Assembly (NCBI RefSeq): GCF_030272615.1
Contig: NC_081414.1
Span: forward strand, 661,676,438-661,736,437
DNA: 60,000 nt
Direction: 5' to 3'
From: Cryptomeria japonica
Lineage: Eukaryota; Streptophyta; Pinopsida; Cupressales; Cupressaceae
A program made the translations under genes and the position numbers. The notes under the pieces are model-generated. The model was given only the letters and a program-made list of their open reading frames with translations, was not told the DNA's origin and made no database searches. Shown piece by piece: positions 23,901 through 35,900 of this stretch (position 1 is the stretch's first letter; every line of letters begins with the position of its first letter).

Positions 23901-26900
23901 AAGAAAAAAGGAAGCAGGAAATTGGTGCAGTCCCATTTCTGTAAATGCTTTAGAAAAAAAACCATCAGTAGATCATCAACCGCCATCATATGGTCTATGC
24001 AAGAACTAGAGATACCCAGAGGAGAATGTTTTTGGCTGAGGAGATCCAGTTGGACAATTGTAGGAGGGTATAGCATGCTTACCTTATAAGTGCTCCTGAT
24101 AATGAAGGCCAATGATTCATTAGAGGGAGAGAAACCTAGAGATACATGCCTGGTTCAAACACCAGGTTGTGAAAGAGAATCAATGATGTCAAGTAGAAAT
24201 GAATCCATGACACTTGTTATGTGAGTAAGAGGAATGTGATTTATAATTGGAGCATCCAGAGGCAAATTTTTCTCTCTGATTCGTTTCCATGCTTGCAGGG
24301 ACTGGATGAACTAAAAGGGTGTTTAATAGTCTTGGAGATTCACTGATCTTCTTCTATGTATGAGAGAGAACATTCTGAATTTGATAAAGGCCAAAAAGTC
24401 ATTGGTTGGGAATATGGAAGAAGCTGGACAAGAAACCTTCCAAGTCTCTGTATAAGCGATAGTGACCCCAACATTTCACAGTGAGCAGAAAGTGGGCATA
24501 TGAAAGACCAATGGGAGCAAGACCTATGGGTATATATGAAGATTTGGTGTTGTATTAAGAAGGTATGATGCAGGACTTGGTAAACTGATTCAAACTAAGA
24601 GGGAGGTGTGAGGGTATGTATGTGCAAAAGTGTGTGCCTCAGTAATTGGATTTACAAGAGACAGTAAAACTGAGAAAAACAACGGAAGGAGATCGGTTGG
24701 TTTGTGGAAAACATGGGAAGGTAGTGCATAAAGCATGTGCAATTTGGCTTTAGCTCAGAACAAAACAAAAGATGTTGGAAGTACAATAATTGAGGCCGTA
24801 GTGAAATAAATGAAAATTTGAGGCGCATCTATTGCAAAGCTTTATTAAACTTTTGAAAAGCAGTTGACTGAATGTTCATTCCCCATCATAATCTGTTGGA
24901 TGTTGGCTGTAAGTATTATGGACAGTATATTGGTTTCCTGCTGAATAGCATTTTTTTTGATTGTATGTTCTAGAACAACATTTGTAACAGCCATCAAATG
25001 GTGCCTCTCTAATCATCCAAGATAAAATGTCGCCTTAGTTATATTGCGGGAGAAACTTGTGATGGAGATATTTGTCTTTGCTCTTATAATATACTTCTTC
25101 CATATTCCTAAAGTCTAAGCTTAAGCTGTGTTAATTTTAGGATCAGAAGTGAAATAAGCAGAAGTACAGAAATAATAAACACTTGAACATAGCAAATGCC
25201 CTGGGAAAACCCTCCTTGAGGGAGAAAAACCCAGCCAATAATATCTCTTATATTATTGAATAATACAGAAAATTTGCCTTTACAACTTGGCCAATCTCAA
25301 GGCCAATACAATGATGAAGTGAAGGCACCTCACTAGGCGTGATTTTACAACTGAAATAATATCTCCTTAATAGGTATCGATCTGAAGCAATATGTCAATA
25401 TGCTGAAGATATCGAAGTCCTCCCTCAAGCACTAGTTTGTCTTCAATGTGTTGTATGATTTAATGATCTGGCTTTCATTCTTTATTCACAACGATTCCTA
25501 TACTTCCCTAACGCTGTTCCAGAGGTGGCGATTTGCTTCTTGCAATGGATACAGAGATGAAGTTGCCTATGGCGATCTCAATGCTTGTATAATGAAGATA
25601 GCAATTGGCAGTGTCTATTAATGACAGTTCAGATTTGTAGTCGGATGTGGATTGGTCTAATAAGACCCTCGATCTATATATGAATGTTTTCTCTATATAT
25701 ATATAATTATGAACGATTCTATGTCCTCTGATGGATGCTTGCCTGACTTTTCTTCTGTCTTCTCGAGAATCCTCTAGGTGCCGTCTCCCCCTTGCACTGT
25801 GATTTCCTCAATATATATAATCTTGCAACATAAGAGGGTTGTATCTCTTCATAAACGCACCTCTTCATACGTGGGTTTGTTGTGCAAATCGTGACTCTTA
25901 ATGTTGATTGGTTACTGTTAACTAATTGCTATTGCTTATATCTGTTTGTCAATCGCTGTTGGTTAATATGTCGACACTTGTGACCAAATCGGGTCTTGTA
26001 CACTGCCGATCTTGCATTTGATAGGAGAAAGAATCTCCCGCCGCTACAATACCATCAACAAGCTGTTGGTTCAGTTATGGATTCAAAGTTTGGGTATTCA
26101 AGATAACAGATTTTTTCTTTCTATAATCAATAAATATATAAATAATCTATAAAATACTCTAATCTATATGTGCAGTGGTTTTAAAGCCTACTTAGAATGC
26201 AATGGTGTATATATATATATATAATGTAAGCACTCCAAGCCATAAATAAATCAAACATTCACCATTAATGCATACACTTAAATGAGCTTGGACCTGGCAC
26301 AAATTGAAGGCCATGGTACTTAACAAATAGGGGTGCTTCTGCCATTTCAGTCAATGCCAAAAATATAAAAACAAGCTTAGGAATAAATCGACACATTCTA
26401 TTGGCAATATTACCATTGGGTTGAATTCTATGGGGATGAGCACAAAGATTGTCAGAATGAGAGATGCTTACTTCTAGGCTACTAAAATGTTTTTGGAATT
26501 TATTTTGCGTGTTTACATGGGTAGCTTGCCTAGGATGGACCCATAGAGGACCCAGGATGCTCGGGTTGAACCTTGGGCCAAACTGAACCCAGGGCCACTC
26601 CAAATTTTTTGTTTTTTTGATTGGTAAGGGGTCGAAGCCGTAAACGCTTTTGACTAGAGCAATGAACCAGTGAGACCACATTTTTGAGGGATCTCATCCT
26701 CAGAGATGTATGGCATTAGCAACCTTATATCTCCTTTTGCCATCCTCTACTCCTTTTCTCCCCTTCTTCCTTATCTCAACACTCTGCTCCAACATGAATC
26801 CACAGTCAAACCTGAATCACAACATTCACACTGCTTGCAACTAACCGTTGCATTGTGGGGTCAACCCCCAAGGCCACTCCCAAATTTAACCCATACCAAA

Positions 26901-29900
26901 ACTGCATTTGAGCAATATGGGGGCCTAAATAAGAGAACCTAGTAAATATAAAGTTGTCATGAATAAATAATGTGTTTACAAGTTTTTTTTTTTCTGAACT
27001 TTGTGCTCCACTAGGTTGTCATTGATATAGTCCTGCTTCTACGATGTAATATAATAATTTTAATATAATTTTACATATTATATGGAAAAAATATATTAAT
27101 TATTTCTACTATAAATGTGGGGACATGACAGGGAAAAATCATATAAGTAAAAAAGGAAGACCCAAATAAGCAATACATATGGATGAAAATAGAGGAAAAA
27201 GAGTTCATAATTTATCTTGCAGCATGTTACTTTGCTCCCCATGGCTCAAAATTCTACAAGAAGAAGAAATTAGACAAAGAGGACCCATATGCAGCCTTGA
27301 AAAATGATATATCAGCATACAACCACAAAGGTGAAATAATCCTAATTGGAGACTTTAATGCTAGAACTGCAAATAATCAGTCTCTTTGACTTACTAATGA
27401 AGAGGGAATAGGGGACAACCCTCTATGGCTGGAAGAGGAAGGGAACCAAAAGTGGGAAAGATTATCTCAAGATGAAAAAGGGGCTATCACACAATATGGG
27501 GTAGAATTGTTGGGAGTGTGCAACTTGTATGATTTAATTATATGCATGTTGTGACCATTTCACACATCGCCCCATTTGAAATGGGGACCCCCTCTTTTTG
27601 CTCGTTTTTGCTCGCCTTTCGCTTTGCTTTTTAGGGTTTTGGTAGTTCGTCAGTTGTCTAGATTTAGGGTCAAGCCTAAGGGTTTCCGTTGCTGTCTTTT
27701 CAGGCCAGAGTCCAGTCAGTTTTGAGAGCTTTTTGAGCTTCCTTTTGTAGGATGCAATTTTGAATGGAATGAATTCGCCAGAATGGTCTATTTTCAATTG
27801 GAATTTTGAAGTGCAGAGTCTTAATTTGTCTAAGTGTGAATGATGAAAATGTGAATTTTATTCAATTGAGTAATTTTGACCTAAATTTTGAGTTTTTTGA
27901 TATTTGATCCCGGGCATAGGAAATGATTTGTTTTTGCCTTCAGAAGTGATTAAACTTGTGAAATCATGATATTTTGGCCTGTAGGAGCAAAATCGCTCCT
28001 GTCCCTCAGTGAAGGACCGGAGCTCGTTTTCAAAAATCTTACTGTCCCTGCAGGGTCAAGATGATTTTTCGGATGGAAATGGTAAAGAAAGGCGTGATCT
28101 TTCCGTTGAATATAAATTGAAGAATTTCACGAACACAGAAATGCCTCAGGAGTCAAAATCGCTCCTGTCCCTCAGTGAAGGACCGGAGCTCAAAATCAAA
28201 TATTGCTTTGTCCTTGCGGGATTTTAACAACTTGATGATTTGAAAAGGTCCAAGGAGATGCATTTTACCAGTTGAATATAATTTGAAGGCACAAACACGA
28301 AGAAAAATGGCCAGAATGCCAAAATCGCTCCTGTCCCTCAGTCAGGGACTAGGGCGAAATCCATTGTAGCTCCCGTCCCTCTCCCAGGGACCAGAGCGAA
28401 ATTCTTCATAAGGCATGTCTTAGGCAAAGATCAAGCAAGTTTTATGTTTGATGGCAAGAAAGGGGGTGAATTGAACCCGTTGAAGACAAATTGAAGATTA
28501 CAAAACATCTACAAGGGACCCAAATACCTAAGTTCGCTCCTGTCCCTCAGTCAGGGATCAGAGCGATTTTTACCTTAGACAAATTTCTTGCCAAGTAAGA
28601 GCAAATTCCAAGGCATGGATGAGTGAAACGGAGTACTACAAGACCATTGAAGATAATTTTTGAAGTTAGCAAAGTGAGATGAAGCCTACAAGAGCAAGAT
28701 CGCTCCTGTCCCTCAGTCAGGGACCAGGGCGATATGATGATTATGTTGCCTTTCCGCTAAGTTTAAACCTCTCCAAGTCAAGATGAAGGGTGGCAAGGGC
28801 GTTTCGAAACGTCTCAATGAAGAACGAAGTATCCAAGGTCGCCAATGTTGAAGGAATTACACCAAGACACCCAGTTCGCTCCTGTCCCTCAGGCAGGGAC
28901 CAGAGCGAAAGTATTCAAATGAGGCTAAATTTGGGTTGCTATTCACATTTTGAATGATTGAGAGAGAGTAGAGGATATTGTTTTGCACTGTGAAGATAAT
29001 TGCAAGTTAGTATGATGAAGATTTTGCACTAAATACCCTAGTTCGCTCCTGTCCCTCAGTCAGGGACCAGAGCGAAATTTTCATAAGGGCTTAGATTTTG
29101 AAAGTTGATCGCGTATCAAGTGGCCAAGAAGGATCAAAGGACCTCATTTTACACGATGAAGGCAATAGCAAGTTGATGAAAGCAAGCATGAGCACAAGAC
29201 ATTCAAAATCGCTCCTGTCCCTCAGTCAGGGACCAGAGCGATATTTACCATATTGGCCAAATCCTTCCAAAATCACGTTAAGTCAAGATCATGCGAGGTG
29301 GTAGAGGGTCTAAGGCATCTTATGAAGGTGATATACAAAGGTTTCAAACGTCAAACGACTATCAATTGAGCCAAGGAAGCTATATCGCTCCTGTCCTTCA
29401 GGCAAGGACCAGAGCGATTTTCATTAAATGCTTCATTTTCCTTCAAATGCATGTCGAAGCAAGGTCGCACAAGATCAAGATCGTCGTTTGGAAGCGATGA
29501 ACGAAGAACAAAGGTTGAAAGATGACAAGTTTTGACAAGAACATGGAGATCGCTCCTGTCCCTCACCAAGGGACCAGGGCGATAATCTTCCAAACATTTA
29601 TATGCCTTGTGGAAGTCAAGTGAAACAAGCATAGAATGAAGAAGTGATGTTATTTTTCGCCTTATAAAGAGGATTGGTGATTAAAGAAGCGAGATCAAGG
29701 AGAGAAACACCAGGATCGCTCCTGTCCCTCACCAAGGGACTAGGGCGATATTTGCTAAAACACTTGTTATCCTTCGAAGATCATGTCAAAGCAAAGTTAC
29801 AAAGGGTTTAAAACGTCGTCTGGAAGGCAATGAACGAGGAGTTAAAATCAAAAGCGAAGAATTTCAAGTAAGAACATAGGGATCGCTCCTGTCCCTCTCC

Positions 29901-32900
29901 AAGGGACCAGAGCGATATCACCTCAAAAGGCACTCATTTGTAAAGTCAAGTCACCCAAGTTCAAAATTCATAGCGAGAATGCCAATTCCAACGTCAGGAT
30001 GGAGATTTTAAACGTCAAAAGTGCAAGAGTCAAGACCAAGTTGAAATTTCGCTCCTGTCCCTCAGTCAGGGACCAGGGCGATGAGGTTTGTACTTTTCCA
30101 TTTTCAAATTTTGGCGCCAACAAACATTTTTTAATTTATTTTAAATGCTAAATTCGATAAATTAAAAAATTCAATTAAAATAGCATTTAAAATTTGCGCA
30201 AGATATTAATTAATTGTTTTTGCCTTGTAAAAAATCGAATTTATTAAATGATAAACGATGGCGTTTAATAATTAATTATTAATTAATTAAAACTCAAATG
30301 GAGCGCTTGGATTGGGTTTATTTTATCAAGGTCGGCCTTTATTATTTATTTAAAAATCGTTTTAATTGCTATATTTTGCAAAAAGTCGGCCTAAAAGGAT
30401 GGGTGGTATAAGCGCTTATAAAAGGGAGGTGAAAGATTTCATTTTCACATCGTCATTTTCACATCTTTACATGCGATTTGAGGAAGACAAAGGAGAAATG
30501 CGAGTTTTGTTTTAAGGTGCGAATTTCATCAAAGGAAGGCGTAAACATCAATCTAAGGAGTGCGAACCTTAGTTTCATTTGTGCGAACTTGTCAAAGACA
30601 TTGGAAGATCACGTCAAGGACATCCCAAAGGTGGCGAAGTTGCTATTTTGAAGAGGAGATCACGTTAAAGCCATCTAATATCAATTTTGCCTAGGCGAAT
30701 CCATTTGTTTTGCATTCTAGAGTTAGCTCTCAAGGGAGGTATGGCGATATGGTTTTATCGTTTTAATTTTGAATTGTTGATCGTCATAGCTTCACATTTT
30801 GAATTTTGAATTTTTGAATTCCCTTAGCTCAATCGTTATTTAGGAAATGATAACTCAAAGACTTATCATGATGTTTCCTAAAATTTGCTCTCTAATTTAT
30901 GATATATATTGCAATATCCAGTTACTTATTGTGAAATGTTGTGTAGGTATGGCGACCCCTAAGGCGGGAGCATCCACCAGTTGTCCAGCTCTCATGAAGG
31001 AAGATCAAAAGACCGAAGAAGTGGAGACCAAGATCGTGTCGAAGTGGAGCAACATTGGAGATACTAACTTGGGCAACTTCAGCACAAAGAAGTTTCGAGA
31101 TGTCCCTTACATTGGCAAGCCATCACCTGTCGCCTGGAGGATAATTGAAAGTGGCATCATTAAGGCGGCCGGCTTCCCTCCAGCAGTTCAGTGTCATGAG
31201 TTGATGATCGAGTGTGCTCGTCATTATGATCCTCAATCCAGAACGATCATGTCCAAGGAAGGAAACACTTTGGCGTATCTTACAGAGGAAGCTATAAGTG
31301 AGGCTTTCCATCTTCCGGAGCACAGAGATATGGTCTACAAGAGCATAGAAGGAGCCAGGTCAATATATGAAGATGATCCAGATGCTTGCCTAAGCATCAT
31401 TAACAAGAACTGGTTACTCAAGAGTCGTCCTCGCCTGAGCAAGGTACCGAACACACCACACAGGATCGATTTCCAGGAGGAGTACAGAGATTTGATTACA
31501 ATGCTCAACCGAGTCACAGGAGCCCCTCAAGCTTTTTACTTTGAAAAGTGGATGTTCTACTTCATCCAGGTGATAGTTCAGGGTAAAGGAACAATTCATT
31601 GGGCTAGAATGATTAGCCATTGCTTGGACGTACAGTTGAGGAGACTCAAAGCTACCAAGTCCTTCCACATGAGTTCATACGTCATCTATGCCTTGATCAG
31701 GAGTTTCGAGTACGCAGGACTACCTCACAGAGGAGTGATTGGAAGAGGACCCGGCGAGGTCAGAGTTTGTGATTCCTATGTTCACTTACATCATCCGCCA
31801 GGAAGCAACTACAGGTTAGTTAATGATACCTTCACTATGAACATCACAAGGACGTTGCAAGGCGGGATTCACAACAGATTATCTCAGGATGCACAGGAAC
31901 TAGTAAAGAGGTACGGTGCTTGGTTTATCCAATTTCCGAAGTTTACTTATATCAGAGTTCATGGATGTCCTTCACCTCCATACATGTTGCCAAGATATCC
32001 GACAGACAGAATTGTGTTACTTGAGGTAACAAGACAGTTGGTAGCTTATGTGAAGGCATTCAGACACAGACATGGAAATGGAGTTCCGGTACCTATCATA
32101 TTGGGCAATTCAGTTGAGGTATGTCCTAATGCTTTAGCCATGGATGACGCAGAGAAGGAGTTAGCTTTGTATTCTTTTTCATTCTTTGCTTTGAGGGAAA
32201 GCTTTGATCCACATGGATATATAGAGGAGACAGTCGGTAGGAAGTTTAAGCATGAGTTTCAGATTGAAGATTTTATGATGAATCTCTTAGATGATCTTGA
32301 AGTGAAAAGAAAGATGCATTCTAGATTGCCTTTGGATTTCATCAGGAAATGCAAGATTTACAGAGTGGCCGACCAAGCATAGGACAGTGGCAGACATCTC
32401 CAGTCATCCTATGATCGAGAAAGCAAATCAGTAAGGTTAGATTGGAATGAGCCTGAGGTCGTGGATTTAGATGCTTTGATGGCTCCAATCTTGTTTTGTA
32501 CTCGCAGATGGGTTGATGTGCAGCATCAGAAGTTGAGAGAACAAGGCATAGCTATGACTTTCACTTTGGAAGAGAAGCCAGCCGAAGGTGGAGCTAGTGT
32601 GAGTGAAGGTAATCCTAATCCCAAAAATGCAAATGAAGGCAACTTTCGAAGTGCAAGTGAAGGCGATCTCCATCCAAGAGGCTCGAAGAGGAAAGAGAGA
32701 CCTGGAAAGAGAGAATCTTCCAAGAAGAAACAAGAGGCCAGCTGAGATCGTTCATCCGGTACATCCTCTCGACAAGAGAAAAGGACACTTGAAGTGGAGG
32801 AGTCTATGGAGTCGATGGTTCAGAATGATAAAGAAGGACAGGTACCTCAAGGGTCACCAAGTGGATCTCTCCAAGATTATGAGCTACATGAAGACAAGAA

Positions 32901-35900
32901 CAATGACGAGGTAACATCTCCTCACAGAGAAGAAGAAATATTGCATAAGGAGATACAGGTTAGAGAGACAAGATCAGCCATCCCAGATTGGTTGAAGGAA
33001 AGATTAACGAAGGTGATTGTAATCGAGGACGAAGACAATGTGATTGATTTAGAGAGCCTTGTTGGACATTCCCAGGAAGTGACAGAGAAGAGAAAGGCTA
33101 CCAAGATGTCCAAGATGATTAGAGATGAGACTGGATCCAGAAAATTGCAGATAGCTACACCGGCAGTAGACAAGTACGAAGGTGAGATCTTAGCAGAGGA
33201 ATATGATATAGAGACATTTGAGCTAGGTCCATCCACAGCCGAGCAGACACTAGATGATGCCACCGATTCATTTGAGGCATTGAAGGACAAGCTTAGGGAA
33301 GAAATGGAGAAGAGTAGAAAGCTCGAGAGGGAGGTCGGTGCATGGAGAACATATTTCAGCCATCTCAATCAGCCTTTGGGATGTCAGGATCCAGCAAGAT
33401 CACCTATACAGGCACTTCCCCTTCAATCAATTGGTGAGGCAGAGAAATTCAGGAGTATGGTCCAGCGTATGAGCACTTGGATGGATAAATCTCATACAGT
33501 TGCCTTAGAATTTGCAACAAGGATGATGAAGACTATTCATAGGGCTATTTAGGTTCTTGAGATCATCCACAATTTGATGATAACGGTAGCCGCATTCGCT
33601 CATACCAAAGATGTTATCATTCCTGTCTTGAAAGTAATTAGACAAACATCGAGGAAGGTCTTAGCGCAGGAAAGGATTATGGATGGAGGACCTCACAGTT
33701 TACTTCAGTGGTCAACCTTACTCCAGATGAAGGAAGTTCTCTTTGAGGACATCAGTACTAGGTGTGGTCATGTTGAGGAGGTGATCAACCCGATCCAGGA
33801 CAGAGTATTTGAGGTACTACGTACCATTCTTGGCAGGAGGATCGAAGTTGAGACAGATGTGGATTTGCAAGAATTGGAAGATAGAATCAAGGTCATCTTT
33901 TGCAAGGACGTCAATATCACAGATGAGCAACAGGACCAGATGTTTGCTACCATGCTCCTGATTGAAAAGACTAAAGAACTTGAACTTACATGGGACGCAG
34001 CTCTTCTAGATGCATTTGATCAGGTCATCCACTTGGAAGAAAGAATGAAGAATCTTCCCGAGATTCCAATTGCTGAGATCGAGGGAATCGTGTCAAGATT
34101 CATTGCATATGCTAAAAAGGAGCATTGGAAAGGGAATAAGATTCTAGATGAGAGGTTGTTATAGATGACATGGCACCTTAATTGTCATTGGTCTATGTCT
34201 CCTAGATTTTCGTGCCAAATTTATAATTGGCTATGCATTTAATGTTTTGCAATAAAAGGGGAACTATTTGTAACAAACCCTAATTAGGGTTTAGGTGTCA
34301 TGATCTTGACCGTTGATCTGCTTTCAATCTGGACCATTCATTGTAATTGAGGATGCTATTTATACCCTCATTTTCATTTCATTTGTAATAGAGATAGTTA
34401 AGAGATTAGAAAGAAAGTTTGATGTATTAGAGAGATTAGAGTTAGAAGCAATTTTACTTTTGTAGCAAGATTGAGTTTGAGGAAAAGAATTCAAACAATT
34501 GTTGTATATGATGACTTTGAAATCAATGAAATATTGAAGTTATGGTGTTTTGTTGCAACTTTCTTGGTTATCTTCATGGTTGTTCAATTTACTTGAATCA
34601 TGCTCAATCAAAGTAGTGTGTTAATTCGAAGGACATAGTGTGAGACTTGATCTTTGGTAGGATTCGTAATCCAAACCACTAGCTTCTTGCTGATTGTAGG
34701 AACGCCTTGCGTGGTTGACTGGAGATATTTGAATCACTTAACCTTCAATCATTATCGTATCTTGGATATGTACCTTCGTGGTAGTGTCTTTGATCTTTGA
34801 TGCATTGAAAATCATTTGTTACCTTAGAAGATCGCATCAATTTCAATTGAGTTGTTATTTTATGGCGAAATTGAAGTTGGTAGAATCTTGCCAAGTCTTG
34901 TCCACATGAAGTCATTCTTAGGGTTAGATTAGTTTAGACCTCTTGCAAACCCTATCCTTTTGTTATTTTTTTGAAAAGCTTCTTTAGTTTAGTAAGACTT
35001 TCGGAGTGTAAGGCCCCTTGAGGACACAGCAAATTACATCATACCGCTGGTGCTTATCCACACGTAGAGACCCTACTAACCAGAACATTGGAGTCATCCT
35101 AACTGATCCTTCATGCGAATCTTCAGTAGTTAGAGACTTTATTCAAGAGAGGATAAGATGCCTTTAGGTATTTTATTCTGTGTATGATGGTGTACAAAAT
35201 ACACGTCAACAATGCAGTGGTTTAAAAAAGTGGCCAAGTTCTGGGAACAGTACATGTCAAACACACAATGGTCAAAGTGTGGTGGATTATTTTATAAGCT
35301 CAAACTAGGTTGCCGGTTCGGGTTCGAAGAACCCGGTACGCCGGTAAGGCAAAATTTTGAAAAGGAGTTTGGGTTCATTTGGGTTCGTTAGTACAAAAAC
35401 ATGTAAATTTTATATATATATATATATATATATATTTTGATATTTGTGAAGCCTATAAGCATGAATTAAAATATGCATGTCACATAGCATCATATGAACA
35501 ATAAAACAAACATAAACTTGTAATCATAGCATCATGATCATACCATAATTGATAATAACATCATATACATCAAGTTTAATATCAAAATGACAAAATATTC
35601 AAGTATCATTGTTTCAACTTTCAACAATATAAACTTAAAGTTTAATCATCAAATGGATCATCTAATTCTTCATCCTCCTCCTCCTCCTCCTCCTCCTCCT
35701 CCTCATTGACATTGACATTACATGAGCCAATGCCACTTGCACTTGCACTATAAGTTGGCTCAATTTCCGAGTCATCAAGTGTCAATGCAAGAAGCTGAGA
35801 AGCAGGAGCATCCAAATCAGTATGCTCTGGCTCTATATCCCACATCTTTGTTTCCCCTTGTGTGTAGTCATGTTGTTTGTGTGAAAGAAGACGTAGGTTG

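Larger units (their letters stand above)
27547..35211 (+). mobile_element. Unclassified 7,665-bp TG...CA element with hairpin array and novel ORF
   Basis: It is inserted into the LINE with ATGCA on both sides (27542-27546 and 35212-35216). It starts TGTTGTGACC and ends ACACGTCAACA. Parts in order: a 450-bp leader, a 14-copy hairpin array (27993-30081), an AT-rich stretch with a TTGGCGCCAA palindrome near 30110, a TATA box at 30417, a possible 5' UTR intron, a long single-frame ORF (30949-34164), and a 1-kb 3' region with its own TATA-like CTATTTATACC near 34351. A 5-bp duplication with TGTTG...CAACA ends is the LTR-retrotransposon pattern, but no copy of the first 400 bp appears near the 3' end and no RT, integrase or protease is present. 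It may be a non-autonomous derivative, a giant solo LTR with captured coding sequence, or a chimera. Confidence 0.8.

Noticed and set aside
26265-26681. 138-codon minus-strand ORF as a gene
   Set aside because: It has no recognisable family, lies in the giant intron, and its sequence is typical of random open frame in repeat debris.
29351-29632. 93-codon antisense ORF in the hairpin array
   Set aside because: It is a by-product of the repeated motif on the opposite strand and shows no protein family pattern.
27993-30081. CRISPR-like array
   Set aside because: Repeats of 33 nt with regular spacing superficially fit, but spacers are about 133 bp and related to each other, the context is a plant intron, and no cas-like genes exist.
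31123-31668. Antisense ORFs across the unknown protein
   Set aside because: The plus-strand frame is far longer, continuous and protein-like; the antisense frames are short and composition-driven.
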